Below, in pieces: positions 47,875 to 60,813 of a stretch of DNA of 64,000 nucleotides. The DNA is from Cladopsammia gracilis (taxonomy: Eukaryota; Cnidaria; Anthozoa; Scleractinia; Dendrophylliidae): the NCBI GenBank assembly GCA_022457155.1, contig JAJGOT010000137.1, positions 554,501 through 618,500 on the forward strand. The letters run 5' to 3'. Positions within the stretch are counted from its first letter, which is position 1, and each line of letters starts with the position of its first letter. The notes beneath the pieces were generated by a model, which was not told the origin of the DNA, did no database searches, and worked only from the letters and a program-made list of their open reading frames with translations. Both the position numbers and the translations under genes were made by a program.

Positions 47875-49405
47875 AGTTTTCCAAGGTTTTAACAATTATT
47901 GTTTACAGTATATTTAATACTCAGTTCTTGGTTTTTCTGTTTTTCCTTCTCTTGTCAGTTGATTTGACAAAAACATGAGATTTGCTTTTGAAAATAAATT
48001 TCATAGTTCAGCAGATTAATTGTAGCACAACTCATTTCAAATTCATTCCGTTAAATTAATCAAGTTAAATACAACAAATGTTTTAGCCGAGTATCAGCAT
48101 ATAAATATAAATAAATAAAAAGCTTTCATTGGAGCGCTGAGATATGAAATTTTTCTTCGAGTGCTAAACTCTGACTCGTGAGATAACGAGTTGAACATGA
48201 AAACAGAATTTTAGGCAAGATTTCCGTATAACCCGACACATTAATTACGTAAAATAACACAAACATTCCACAGTATTCATTTCTGAATGAATTTTAATTC
48301 ACAATAAGAGGTGAATAACAAGCATAAAGGCAAACGAGTTTAATGTTCAATTCAAACAAACAATTTGCAAATGAAATCATAACACACAGTATAAACTCAC
48401 AATTTCAATTTGAATCATCCAGCCGTGAAGGGTTCCTATTCGATTCCAAAACTGAATGAACTTATTAAAGGTCCTCTAAGAGTCCAGGAAATTTACGAAA
48501 AGGTCTTTTAAGCTGCTTTTGTTGTGACTAAAGTGCCTCTCACGATTTGGTATAAATTGCTTGTCCTTCCACAAAATATTCGCTGTACCGTAGGTAAGCT
48601 TAAATTACTCTGAGAGATGTTGGCTCATTGTTCACCACAATAATGTTTCTCACAGATAAAATAAATCTGCTTGTGCAAACATCTTATTCTAGCAATGGTA
48701 TCCGTACATGCTTTCTTGTTTCGTTTAAAACGACTTCACCAATCCAATGCGCTCTGCATCTTCTTCTGCGTATTTTTGTTCGCTTCAGGTGCGACGGACC
48801 TTTTAGCATCTTTGTAAGTAAAGGACACATCTTCACTTACTAAATTGTCCGCAGTCTTTTCCAATTCATTGTTCGAGTCCATCTTGAGCTGTTGGCGCTA
48901 TAAAGTTTCTCCGACTTGTTTTACGTTCTGTTTTTTCTGAGCGATTCAACTAAAGCGAACGAAAGCGAACAACAAACTACGAAATCAACGAGCAACGTTG
49001 TCATTTCATTCACAGTGGCGGGAAAGAAGGCTAGTGACATGGCAGCAGCTGATTGGCTATATATCGACACGTGAAACTAGCGTGATTTACAGGTGTCAAT
49101 TACGATTTTGAGGTGTTCAACATGTCAATCAAAAAATGGGCGCATTTGATTGGTTTATTGCCGAAGGTCTTATTTTAGCGCGTTGAGAGAGAGCTGTTAA
49201 TTGAAGAAGATGGATACAGGAGGGAAATTCAGAAAGTTATTTTTATCCGTCGATGTTTACTTCAGAATTCGTTTCTTCGAGTTATGGTCCGATTTTCATT
49301 TACTAAATGAACGTAAACAAACTCTGTCTCGAAACAGGCTATTCTTCAAATCCATGCCAGCGAAATGGAGTCACTTAGCTCGTTCGTTTTGTTTAGCGGT
49401 GGGGC
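47875..49405. other. Intron DNA, no exon found
   Basis: Nothing supported between the LRR exon donor and the MITE at 49410. Reading frames at 48628-48843 and 49201-49428 show no known domain. Confidence 0.4.
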
Positions 49406-49409
49406 AATA

Positions 49410-49874
49410 CCTTATTATAGGAAATTAACAATGCGCGTTGACAACGCGAAGAAAGTTACGTTTACACTAAATTAACGCGAATTTTTCAAAAGTTAGGTTT
49501 ACATGCATTAAATTAACGCGAATTTTTCGATAAGCATCTTGCTTTATTTACTGCGAGTTTCATAATTCTGCAAACTCGCATTTTGAAGAAGTGAACTATC
49601 CTCTCGGGGAGACAGAGGAGTATCAAGATCAATCAAAAGACATTTTGAACTCGATTTTAAACGAAGACGTCCAGTCAGATAGTGACTCTGAAGAGCCAAT
49701 AGAGGAGTCATGAACTTATAAGGTTTTGTAATGAAATAAAGGTGCTTTAAAATAACAATGTTGTAAAATAGCGTGCATTAAATTTACATCGACATTAATT
49801 AAGATACAATTAAATTAACGCGAATTTTGTAAAATCGCGTTAATAAAGTGCATTGTTAATTTCCTATAATAAGG
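49410..49874. mobile_element. MITE, CCTTATTATAGG ends, TA duplication
   Basis: CCTTATTATAGGAAATTAAC and its complement bound the unit, TA at each side. The interior repeats AATTAACGCGAATTTT several times and holds a short frame at about 49590-49712 ending DSDSEEPIEES, possibly the end of a lost transposase ORF. Confidence 0.75.
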
Positions 49875-50346
49875 TAATTGAAGAAACAAGAGCAAGGAAA
49901 TGAAGGTACGAGGGATCGACAGAAGATGGCTTTATCTGATTTCCCTCGGACATAATGTGAAAGCCGCTAGAGTTGGACGTTTTATCGGCTTCAAAAGTTT
50001 TCATCGAAAAAATTTGACGGCTAGGGACGGGAAAGACCTCCTTCAACTTCCATGGAATATTTCATATAGATGCTGACAAAAACGTCTCCGCCGGCGGGCC
50101 GAGAAGTTTTGAGTTTTTTCTGATGTTTATATCTGCAGGGAGCATCATTCGTTGCAGTCGACCGGTCATGCATCAATGGTACCAAATGTCAAATGACAGT
50201 ATGTAGAAAACGAATGTAGTAACGACGAAAAATAAAAAAAAAAACATACAAAAACAAGATGCAATGTCTTGAATATGAACTTAATATTTGAAAGAAATCA
50301 TCTTGAAGATGATTTTGAAGATTAAATCATCGTCAGCATTTTCGGC

Positions 50347-50913
50347 TACCGTGTAGGAGTTTAATTTTGCGGGAGTTAATTTTTGCAAATTTCCTTCGAT
50401 CCGCAAAAAAAAACTCTCGCAAAATTTTCCGCCGCAGAAATATACTCCCGCAGAAAAATTAGTAAATCTTGTTTCAACGCTGTATTTAGGCTTAATAGGA
50501 ACATTTTAAAAGTGAACATAATAGGAAACGCTAGCGAAAGTTAATAAAATACGTTTTTGCTATCATATGGGGCTTTTCTCGGAAAACCGTACTTTTCCGC
50601 TTCTGTGTCACCAGAGACTTATTATAATCGAGTAATGCGTTTTTACAAGAACGTACAATAATTCACTCAGGTTTTCTCGTTGTGTATGTTTATGTTGGCG
50701 CTAGAATAGCAACCATAACTATGGGAACTGTAGAAACTTTCGGTAATACCGATACTGCCTTGAATTTTATTTATACTTGACCAGAAATCCGCAAACATTT
50801 CCTCCCAGGAGAAATTTTAGCTGCCTCGATCCGCAAAAACTTCCCCTCGCAAAACAAATTCAGTCGACAATCCGCGAAATTTTCTTCCCGCAAAAATTTC
50901 TTCGTACACGGTA
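50347..50913. mobile_element. MITE with TACCGTGTA ends
   Basis: The left TACCGTGTAGGAG and right CTTCGTACACGGTA ends are inverted. Subterminal units of CCGCAAAAATTT and GCGGGAG type are repeated on both sides. A related unit begins near 63615. Confidence 0.65.
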
Positions 50914-50937
50914 TATGGCCGGTAACCGGTCAAGGTG

Positions 50938-51025
50938 TAGCCCCCTACGCAGATGTCCTTTTTAATAGGGCTCGTCGAGGAAAGATTGCGTGACGAGCCC
51001 TAAGGACGTCTGCGTAGGAGGCTAC
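50938..51025. mobile_element. 88-bp palindromic MITE nested in a terminal repeat
   Basis: It runs TAGCCCCCTACGCAGATGTC to the complement ending GTAGGAGGCTAC. CAAGGTG flanks it on both sides (50931-50937 and 51026-51032). The right terminal repeat of the host element lacks the insert. Confidence 0.8.
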
Positions 51026-51235
51026 CAAGGTGTTGAAAACACTATAATAAAATAAAATGGCCGGCAGTTCTATATTCTCAGTAAATTTCACAAAATCGAA
51101 AAATTCCAGCTAATCTAAACTATCATATGTCGATTTAGAAAGGCCCCCGGCTTCAGCTCGACTGCCGGTCAAGGTTTTCAAGTGTCACAAAACACGGTTT
51201 CGTCTTCTGAGCATTGCAGGATCGCTTGACTTTAA

Positions 51236-51605
51236 CCCTGGGGGCGGGGGGGGGGGGGGGGGGGGGGTACTCGACCAATTTGGGTACAGGTGAGCCGCTG
51301 AGGGTTTGAAACCCCGACCCTGTTTAGGACAAAAAAATTCCTAAAATATACCCTGTTTAGGACAATACGCTCAATTTTAGTACCCTGTTTATGGCCCAAC
51401 GCCCTGTTTATAATTAGAACAGACTCGCACAAATTATGCACACTATTTAGGACAGACTTGCGCGAAATTGTATACCCTGTTTAGGACAGACTCGTGCGAA
51501 ATTATATACCCTGTTTAGGACAGAGAGAACGAAAACCATACCCTGTCCAGCGGCACATCCCCGTATAGGCCATATAAGGGAGTACCCCCCCCCCCCCCCG
51601 GGGGT
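51236..51605. repeat. Minisatellite TACCCTGTTTAGGACAG
   Basis: Six or more degenerate units of about 35-40 bases built on ACCCTGTTTAGGACA, bounded by poly-G (51241) and poly-C (51585) runs. A related, inverted block is at 9855-10160. Confidence 0.7.
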
Positions 51606-52089
51606 TTTCTAAATCGACATATGATAGTTAAGATTAGCTGGAATTTTTCGATTTTTTAAAATTTACTGAGAATATAGAACTGCCGGCCATTTAGTGTTTT
51701 GAAAACCTTGACCGGCAGTCGAGCTGAAAAAAGTTCTCACAAAACATGGTTTCGTCTTCTGAGCCCAGCGTAAACCAAACACTAGACTTGAGATCTATAA
51801 AGCTTTTCAGGATCGCTTGACTTTTCTAAATCAACATATGATAGTTTAGATTAGCTGGAATTTTTCGATTTTGTGAAATTTACTGAGAATATAGAACTAC
51901 CGGCCATTTAGTGTTTTCAACACCTTGACCGGTTACCGGCCACAAAGTTTGTCTCACGTACGGTACACTCTTTCGAATCGGGCGAAGAAATTTGATCATA
52001 ATTCTGTTTTGGTCTTTTAATCACGCCGACTACAGGTATTTTACATTTTACAGGTATGTCTTTCATTTAGCTTGTTAATTGTTCATAAA

Positions 52090-52700
52090 TTAATCTCCTG
52101 TTGGAATAAATAAACAAGTTCTCTTTCCCCTTCTACTGGCAAACCGTGATCAGATCTGATCAGTAAGGAAGCCAACAAAGTGCTTCAAAGGGGGCGTGTC
52201 CTTCCCTTTTATGGGCTCGCATCTCAATCTCAAATCTCAAATCTCAAATCTTTTTTTAACACGGTAAAAATTCATCAGGTTGGTACAAAACAAAATACAA
52301 CTACGTGATAATTTTTACTAACAATTACTACGTATCTAACAGTTTCGCAAATCCGTTTTCGGATTTTCCAATCGAACGCAAAAATAGCAAATTCATGAAA
52401 TCCGGATTTCGATTTCTTTTTGAAATCCATCTCGGAAAAGGATTTCGGTAATTGGAAATCCGTTTTTTGATGTCATGTTTTATTGGAATTTCAAAATCAA
52501 AATCCCGATTTCCCAATCGAACGCACCCTAATATATAAATTTCAATGCGTGTTTTTAAACACCGAGCGAAGGGAAGGGAAGGCCACACCCCCTTTGAAGC
52601 ACTTTGTTAGCTTCCTAACTGATCAGATCTGATCACGGTTGGCCAGTAGAAGGGGAAAGAGAACTTGTTTATTTCTTCCAACAGGAGATTGATTAATGAA
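52090..52700. mobile_element. Inverted-repeat element, about 115-bp arms
   Basis: The arms begin with AATCTCCTGTTGGAA and share AACAAGTTCTCTTTCCCCTT and GATCAGATCTGATCA. The centre contains ATCCGATTTC-type repeats. No gene. Confidence 0.75.
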
Positions 52701-52709
52701 AAACAATTT

Positions 52710-52975
52710 AGAGGCATAAAACAACACATTTAAACTTATACTGTAATACATGTTTCGACATATACTTATGTCATCTTCTTTGGTCCTTTCACATTGTAGT
52801 ACAATTTATTTAATTGCAACATTATTGGTATTTGCTATTTGTATGTATTGCATTATGCAACACCTAATTTTTATATTTAATATGAAATTCAAACTACAAC
52901 TTTTCTAACTGAAGATGACATAGGTATATGTCGAAACATGTATTATAAGTTGAAATGGGTGGTTTTATGCCTTCA
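52710..52975. repeat. Fold-back repeat with a GACATA hairpin motif
   Basis: Arms of about 60 bases: AGGCATAAAA near 52713 and its complement near 52965. Both arms contain GACATATACTTATGTC or a near copy next to TTTCGA/GAAAC. Confidence 0.7.
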
Positions 52976-53499
52976 AATTTTCGTGAATCTGCTATTGCAC
53001 CGATCATTTAAAAACAATTTATATTTGAAATGAATGAAACATCTGTCAGGCTGAAAATCTGTTAAAGAAAAGGGTATAATTCGCCGTATTTTTTCGTTCA
53101 TTTCTTTTTATTTTATTTCATTTAATCTTACTGTTTTGCATGCGAGTTTCAGTACGAGCAGTAAAAATTATGTAGTGGGTGTTTTTTAGCGCTCGCTCGT
53201 TTTTTTTCTCTTGTCACTTATTAGGTCGAACGGTTAATACCTTCAGACCTGGGAGGGCGTTGACTTTTCTCAGGATTCTCAGGTTATGATGGTCGATGTT
53301 CATACCTGGCAAGGGTATTCTATTAACAAAAGTTTGGAACTGCAGTTATTGCATGAGAAACATTTTGTTTATTGTTTGCTTCAAGGTATTCCTGGCTCCT
53401 CAGTAAACGATTTTGATTGCTTTGAAATTAGTTCATTTTAGAACTCAACATGCAGAAGGTGGAATATAATGTTCTACTTTCTTTTGTGACTTATCGCAG

Positions 53500-53619
53500 G
53501 ATTATGAAAAGAACATCAAAAGTGAAGATGAATGGCCGTCAGAGCACTACTGGAAAGAGAAGTACCCCAGCCTCTTTCCAGACTCATCATCGTCTGAACT
53601 GGAGGACAAGCAGCAGCAG
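53500..53619 (+). CDS. Acidic linker exon of the Roc-type gene
   Basis: 120 bases between TTATCGCAG and CAGCAG/GTGGGT. It encodes 40 residues in phase 0: DYEKNIKSEDEWPSEHYWKE, then KYPSLFPDSSSSELEDKQQQ. Entry phase 0 matches the donor at 47871, and exit phase 0 matches the next exon. Likely a linker before the Roc domain; no fold recognised. Confidence 0.6.
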
Positions 53620-53880
53620 GTGGGTCATCAATTTTTGTTAAAAAAGAAAAATATCTTATTTTACCACAGTTTATTTAGTTTATTTCATAATCAAACAAAA
53701 AGCGAAACACAGATATTTTAGCGTGCGCATGTATGTTTTGATTCTCACTGACTCATTCATTTTGTCAACTATCCTTAAGAAAACATTGGCACTGTTCACC
53801 AGTCTATAATTGCTGTATGGATACATTTTGAAATAATTTGGGGTCATTTACCTATTTTATGACCTTATTATCCTTCTTGA

Positions 53881-54910
53881 GTACTTGCAAATGAAGGCCT
53901 GAAATCTTTGTTTAACTGATACAGATTCATACTTGTTTACTTGCTGGGTTGATTAAAAATAGAGTTCAACGTTGCCGAAATCGCTTACTTTTTTGCGTTT
54001 AACCAGGAATAAAGTCAAAGCGTCAATGTTTCGATGTTGTTGTTAAAAATTCATGCAAGTCGAGCTGAGAATGCGGTTGAATTTGGATAGATTAATTTTC
54101 CAGTGGCATTTGTGTGTCCTTGGCTTAAATTTAGTCGGATTGCGCATTCAGTAATGGCTTCTGCTTTTTTATAAAGGCCATCTTGAAGACAAGGCTGTGT
54201 TAATTTACCTCGCTACTGCAAGTGTACTGCAAGTGTATTGTAAAGATCTCAAATGAATATGACTTTTCAACTCAAGTCGGTGCTTGTGTTCAATTTTCTA
54301 GTTGACGAATTGAATCTGATAAGTTATAGTAATGTACCAGTCAATTCCAAGACCGCCCATCCCCCCCCCCCGGGCAAACCCCCGGGCATTTGACTTTTTT
54401 TAAAAAAAATTGTCAAATGCCCCACTATGTGGGCAGTTTATACCGTCAAATGCCCCACCGTGCAGGGCTTCACAGAGCGTACTTGCAAATGAAGGCCTGA
54501 AATCTTTGTTTAACTGATACAGATTCATACTTGTTTACTTGCTGGGTTGATTAAAAATAGAGTTCAACGTTGCCGAAATCGCTTACTTTTTTGCGTTTAA
54601 CCAGGAATAAAGTCAAAGCGTCAATGTTTCGATGTTGTTGTTAAAAATTCATGCAAGTCGAGCTGAGAATGCGGTTGAATTTGGATAGATTAATTTTCCA
54701 GTGGCATTTGTGTGTCCTTGGCTTAAATTGAATTGAATTGAATCTGATAAGTTATAGTAATGTACCAGTCAATTCCAAGACCGCCCATCCCCCCCCCCCC
54801 CGGGCAAACCCCCGGGCATTTGACTTTTTTTAAAAAAAATTGTCAAATGCCCCACTATGTGGGCAGTTTATACCGTCAAATGCCCCACCGTGCAGGGCTT
54901 CACAGAGCGT
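53881..54910. repeat. Recent tandem duplication of Penelope-like 3' sequence
   Basis: 53881-54130 and 54481-54726 are nearly identical, as are 54305-54480 and 54735-54900. The first copy has an extra segment (about 54131-54310). On the minus strand the block near 54120-54165 resembles the end of a Penelope-like polymerase. A more diverged third copy starts near 56120. Confidence 0.75.
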
Positions 54911-55667
54911 CAAATGCCCCACCGTCCGGGCAAGGAGGGATTAAAGTAACTAGTTACAGTGGATTTCAGCTTACTTTGGCCTCGCCAGTTGCCAAGTTCG
55001 TTGGCAAATTTGATACTACGTTGTGAAGTTGTCAATTACATTTGTCAGTTTTGCCAACCAAATTGCGAACTTTGAAACGGAGTCGGCAACTTCGGTGCCA
55101 ACAAAGCCTGTATGTAAAGTCCGAAGTTGTTCTTAAACGCTATTTGCGAAGTCAAAACAATTTTTAGCCGATCTGGATGGTTTTCTTTAACATTATTTTG
55201 TAGACTTGCCAAGACAAATCTATAAACTGGTGCTGTTCGGGTTGTTTTCGAGGTGAGATCACGTACGCTGTAAGATGCATGCCGCTACTTCAGTTGTGGT
55301 TTTAAATTGTCTGTTGTTTATATATCTCTTCGAAAAAAATAGAACGATATTGCAACTTCTGAACATATGTTTCGAAATACTAAATGTAAACAAAGATTTT
55401 GCTTAGTCACTTTCCTTTTGTCCATTGATCTGATTTCTAAATTAATATTTGAAAAAAAGAAACAACGCAACAGACACGTGGAACCGGAAAGAATGAATTA
55501 CGAAATCTTTTACCTTGCGACCGCTAACCAACATTTTTGTTGAAGTCAAATGCCCGCCCCATCGGGCCTTGTTTCACGTCAAATGCCCCACTATGCGGAG
55601 CTAACCTCTCGTCAAATGCCCGGGGTATGCCCGGGGGGGGATGGGCGGTCTTGGAATTGACTGGTAC
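54762..55667. mobile_element. Element with GTACCAGTCAATTCC ends, 0.9 kb
   Basis: GTACCAGTCAATTCCAAGAC at the left and its complement at the right. Subterminal GTCAAATGCCCCAC units are repeated on both sides. The first half is also present at 54334-54480 as part of the tandem duplication. Confidence 0.8.
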
Positions 55668-57077
55668 ATAATTGGACTGAGTGGAGTACAATTCAGGGAG
55701 GCCGGAATCGGGTGATTAATTTCAAATCGCGTGAGGCCGATTTGAAATTACGAGCTTGATTATGCCTCAATTGCATGACACGAAGTCTACGAATTACTAA
55801 TTAATCGTATCAATAACTAAATTCGAGATTAAAAATTCTATGTGAACTTTATCCTAATAAAAAAGTCAGGGGTATTTTCTATCAGTTTGAATCTAGTAGA
55901 GAAACAGCAAAAAAGAACCTATTTAAGTGCACCTGATTGACGCACACGCAACGCAGTTATCCAATCTATTTGAGTCAAAATAAATAAGTCAAAGCACGGC
56001 TCCTCTGGTCAAAGTCAATTTAATTATTTAAATTTCCTAAGATGGTCGCTGTTGCTAACGGAAGCTTTTAATTACAGAGTTTGACTGAGAATTTAAACGG
56101 GGTTTTGAAAGGGTTGATTTTTTTCAGATACATTTTGGAGTAATTCGGGTCATTAACCAACGTTGTTGACGTTGTTACCTTCATCACGAACATGCGCACT
56201 TCAGGAGTACATACAAATGAAGACTTGATCCTGAACTCCACGGGTGGTGAAAAATTTGTTTAAATGACACAGATTCAAATATGTTTTCTTGCTGGATTGA
56301 TAAAAAAGAGATTTAGTTCAAACGTCGGCCAAATCGCTTACTAGTTTTGTTGTTTAACTATGAATACAAAATTTAAAGCAAGTCGATGTTTCGATGTTGT
56401 TGTAAAAAAGTCAAGTCGTGAGAATGGGATTGAATTTGGATTAATATGTATGATTAATATTCAAATAAAATTCCTATGTCTTTTGCACAAATTAAGTCCG
56501 ATTGCACATTCAGTGATGGGCTCGGCTTTTTATGGACAAGGCGATGATCACCCCTGGCGAAACAATGTGTTAGTGTTTCCGTAACATGTTCTGTGCGATG
56601 TGCATTTAAACAGCAGTAGTAGATCGCGCATGTAGAGACCTCAGGTGGCTCTCCCAGCAATGAGAGACACCCTGTGTTGAGGATGTTCTGAAATATGATA
56701 CATTGGTGAACAATTGACAGATCTGGTGGTCCATGGTTAAAGCCAGTCCATGGTTAAAGCCAGGCCGTGGCCAGCGTAAAGTGTAGTGATAGCAGTTGTA
56801 CAATGTGGTATACACAAGTAGAACACTTACAGATTTAAGCAGTGCAGTATACAGTACTTTGTATTTGCATGCACGTAAACTTATGAATTTAAATACTGTT
56901 AAAAGTTGCCTGCATGATAGTTATTGGAATGGGACAATCATTAATCACTTAATTCCCTGATAAGCAAAAGTTTTCGATAATTGTAAAGTGATGGTCTATA
57001 TTAGCTACTGACACAGCAGCTGCACGGACCTGACAGACTTGACTTGATCTTTATGTTTCATTTGTTTGTTTCTGCAG
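55668..57077 (-). pseudogene. Penelope-like C-terminal remnant and spacer
   Basis: On the minus strand at about 56454-56540: KPSPSLNVQSDLICAKD, the usual last residues of Penelope-like polymerase/endonuclease proteins. The rest is diverged 3' sequence shared with 53.9-54.7 kb. No other gene. Confidence 0.6.
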
Positions 57078-57108
57078 GGTGGATGGGAGGAAAGAATGCA
57101 CCAAGATG
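57078..57108 (+). CDS. 31-base exon of the Roc-type gene
   Basis: Between TTTCTGCAG and GATG/GTAAAG. It encodes GGWEERMHQD and leaves one base, phase 1, which matches the next exon (D of DLIPAHVQ). Small, but both junction phases agree. Confidence 0.55.
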
Positions 57109-57584
57109 GTAAAGTATTCTACACTGACCACAGTAGATATTATTAGTACTTGTAATAAATAAACGTACTTTGAATTTCCTTACTGTAGATGGTTTCTTAT
57201 TTGCCCTTCCGCAAACTTCAGGGAGACTGGGCACCAGCTTTCGGCACTAGGCTTTCTGGGATCGTTTGGGTAACCAGCGTTAGTTACGATAAGTTGATGG
57301 TTTCCAAAGGCAACCATTAACCAATCATAGCTCAAATTTGGTTACCCAATGATCCCAATGAGTTAGTAGTTGCTTACCAGAGGTAAAAACAGTAGAAAAA
57401 ATCAAATCACCAGCGTTGAAGAAAGTGGTCGCAGTCACTTACGGTTCCGACTATAATTATTTGATAAATAAAGAATGAACGTAAATGTTAAGCTCGGTAA
57501 AGAAATGAGAAAGCTGTAATGTTTAGCCTTAGTAATCTATTGAACTAACTGACATGCTTTCCTGGAAAGCATCTCTCGTTGATT

Positions 57585-59703
57585 TAAGGAGGCTCGTACC
57601 CATTTCTCAAGTCCACACCCTTTCAATTTTAATGGGCTATATCTTTTGTTGTAGTGCATAAAAAGACAAGCCACTTTGCATGCAAACACAATACATTGAA
57701 CTTTATGGGAGTATAGGATTTGTTTACATCGGTGCTTCCATGGCAACGGAATGGTGATCCTCTGAAATTCACAAGTTGCGGAGTTTCTCTAGATCAAGAG
57801 AAATTTTTGTAAAACCCGCTGGTGGACTAATTGATTAGACCATGGGCTTCAACTTGACAAAGTTTGAAAGAAATGTATGAGAGCGTTTTCGAAATTTTTA
57901 GGGATGAAGTTTTGGGGATTATAAATACAGTGAAAAACATACTATCGACATAATTGGCTAATATCTAAAGAAAATGATGCGCGATGGGGATGCAGTTTCA
58001 TCTCATAGTAGTTTGATTCCATTTGAAATGGTGTGTGAAAAAGTGAGGGGTTTGCTTTGGCCGATTGCAAGAAAGAAGGATTTGATTAGCGTGCGTTCAG
58101 TTGCTCTTGTTGCCATTTTTGTATGTAATTTGGTCTACGCCTACAAATGTGATGATATTTTGGAAACCGCGAGATAAATTTTTTTAAAAATTTGACAATC
58201 TCGAGATTGGTCATCAATTTATATGGACTGCAAGTTTCAAGGACATTGAAGATTTGCAAAGCAATAAAATAGGGCCTCCAATGTACCAATTTTTTCCCGC
58301 AGATTTTGTGTTTACAAGTGAGCTTCCTCATTATTCACGGGTATTGTTTTCAAGTTTCATATGCACGTGCAAAACTTTACTAAAAAAATTATTTGCATCG
58401 AACAGAACGCTCGATTGCTTTCCGAAGAATTTTCCGAAACATGCTAATAACTGGCTTGCGTTACGAATAGCAATGACAACAGTACTGATGAAGACAACGT
58501 CGGAAACGTCAAGTTTCATCAAGTGCCGGATGCAGAAATAACACATTTATGATTGTCTCACTCTGGTTATTTGTTGCAATCGGCGTAGCATCATCTGTTC
58601 CTTATTTAGATATAAAATAGCGCAAAGCAGAATTCTCAGCTAAAATATAAAGTTGTCACGCTGTTCTTGCGTGTGACATATTAAAGAAACACTGTTTCTG
58701 CATTACGTTTATAAATTTCCAAATTGGGATATGTTCTTCTTGTCCTGCAATTTTAAAGAGACCCTCGGTATGGCTGCATTACAGCGTAATAGCGCAAAAT
58801 CGAGTGCGTAATGTTATTACAATTCTCAAACCAGCTATTAGCATATTTCGGAAAATTCTTCGGAAAGCAATCGAGCGTTCTGTTCCGATGCAAATAAATT
58901 TTTTGCTAAAGTTTTGCACGTGCATATGAAACTCAAAAACAATACTCGTGAATAATGAGGACGCTCACTTGTAAACACAAAATCTGCGGGAAAAAATTGG
59001 TTCATTGGAGGCCCTATTTTATTGCCTTGCATATCTTCAATGTCCTTGAAACTTGCAGGCCATTTAAATTGATGACCAATCTCGAGATTGTCAAATTTTT
59101 AAAAAAATTTATCTCGCGGTTTCTAAATTATCATCACATTTGTAGGCGTAGACCAAATTACATACAAAAATGGCAACAAGGGCAGCTGAACGCACGCGAA
59201 TCAAATCCTTCTTTCTCGCAATCGGCCAAAGCAACCCCCTCAGTTTTTCACACACCATTTCAAATGGAATCAAACTACTATGAGATGAAACTGCATCCCC
59301 ATCGCGCATCATTTTCTTTAGATATTAGCCAATTATGTCGATAGTATGTTTTTCACTGTATTTATAATCCCCAAAATTTCATCCCTAAAAATTTCGAAAA
59401 CGCTCTCATACATTTCTTTCAAACTTTGTCCAGTTGAAGCCCATGGTCTAATCAATTAGTCCACTAGCGGGTTTTACAAAAATTTCTCTTGATCTGGAGA
59501 AACTCCGCAACTTGTGAATTTCAGAGGATCACCATTCCGTTGCCATGGAAGCACCGATGTAAACAAATCCTATACTCCCATAAAGTTCAATGTATTGTGT
59601 GTTTGCATGCAAAGTGGCTTGTCTTTTTATGCACTACAACAAAAGATATAGCCCATTAAAATTGAAAGGGTGTGGACTTGAGAAATGGGCACGAAGCTCC
59701 TTA
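57585..59703. mobile_element. Fold-back element with about 870-bp arms
   Basis: 57585-58457 and 58831-59703 are inverted copies with few differences; about 370 unique bases separate them. The ends read TAAGGAGGCTCG and CGAAGCTCCTTA, compatible with a TA duplication. Mirror-image frames of 67 residues in each arm (57974-58177, 59109-59312) are symmetric shadows, not evidence of a gene. Confidence 0.85.
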
Positions 59704-59892
59704 TGGTGGCTCGATATGGTTTTTTGACGCCCCGACTACCAATTTTCTACCTTAAAATAAAGCATCTCTAGTTTCGTGTTTGCTTTCGAAATAGGCTAAT
59801 TCGATTTGCTGCTGTGTTACATGTTGTATTGCCTCCATTTCTAATAATTATGTAACACCTAAAAGTTATCGGCAAATTATTGCTTGCTTCAA

Positions 59893-60055
59893 GGGCCAAG
59901 TCGCACTACAGTCAAAAACAAAAATTAGCCCGTGCAAAATGACATAAAAACAAAAACATTCTACAAAGAGCGTGTCCCACCGGAGCGGTTTCTTTTGTTT
60001 TCCTCGATTTTTGCACGGGCGGATTTTTGTTTTTGACTGTAGTGCGACCAGGCCC
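59893..60055. mobile_element. MITE, GGGCCAAGTCGCACTACAGT ends
   Basis: Ends about 45 bases inverted, including CAAAAACAAAAAT and GCCCGTGCAAAA. 163 bp. Confidence 0.75.
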
Positions 60056-60304
60056 TAATTTCCCACGTTACATTTTCTTAAAATATGCAGGAGCAAGTAC
60101 GTTGTACCCTATATTATTCCTCCACAAGCACTTTTGCTAGGTGATAGAGTCTAAGGCTATCAAAATACCTCAAGTTGGTTGACTTTTGGCTTGCTTCTCA
60201 GAAGTTCTATTCACTTGCGATGTTTACAACGCAATTTCTTTCCTATTGTTCAGCTTGTCAAAAATCCCGTGAATTCCAGTCTGCCATGCGCCTAAACTGA
60301 CTAA

Positions 60305-60461
60305 CCCTGTTGCTGTTGTTTGCCTGCTCCTCGGGACGATTTAACGCTATTTTGGCGAGTTATCATCATTTCAGTGTTCCACAACTCGCCGAAGTCGCGT
60401 TAAATCGCCCCGAGGAGCAGGCAAACAAAAAAAGAACAAAGAATGCAACATAGCAACAGGG
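60305..60461. mobile_element. MITE, CCCTGTTGC ends, TAA duplication
   Basis: CCCTGTTGCTGTTGTTTGCC against GGCAAACAAA...GCAACAGGG, with TAA at 60302-60304 and 60462-60464. Inner arms GCTCCTCGGGACGATTTAAC. Confidence 0.75.
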
Positions 60462-60693
60462 TAAGCCAATTTTATTTACAAAATATTCGAATTGTTAAGT
60501 TTTATATAAAACAAAACCGTTGCATTCTCATACAAACCTTTATAAATCGAATCTTTGTAACACAATGCCGCTCATAAAGCAAAGTTCACCTCCCGGTTAT
60601 CTGATAGTGAACTTCGACCGCCTGTGATTTACAGGGGTTAAGTATTCATTTTCTCTCATGTCGCTTGTATTTTGGAACCAAAATGACCTCTTA

Positions 60694-60813
60694 GGCCCAG
60701 TTCAAACGTCGAACTTCACATGTGCCGAACCTAATGCAAATTAGCAAGAACAATAGATTTTGCTCATTTGCATTAGGTTCGGCACATGTGAAGTTCGACG
60801 TTTGAACTGGGCC
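60694..60813. mobile_element. 120-bp fold-back MITE, copy 2
   Basis: Same family and exact length as 27993-28112, inverted relative to it. TTA on both sides (60691-60693 and 60814-60816). Confidence 0.85.

Larger units (their letters stand above)
50917..51941. mobile_element. Element with GGCCGGTAACCGG ends, nested insertions
   Basis: The left end GGCCGGTAACCGGTCAAGG and the right end CCTTGACCGGTTACCGGCC are inverted; the similarity extends over about 120 bases once the 88-bp insert is discounted. An inner inverted duplicate of the arm lies at 51606-51790. There is no coding sequence. Confidence 0.75.

Noticed and set aside
57974..58177. 67-residue frame repeated at 59109-59312
   Set aside because: The two frames are mirror images because the arms of one fold-back element are near-identical; there is no independent support for a protein.
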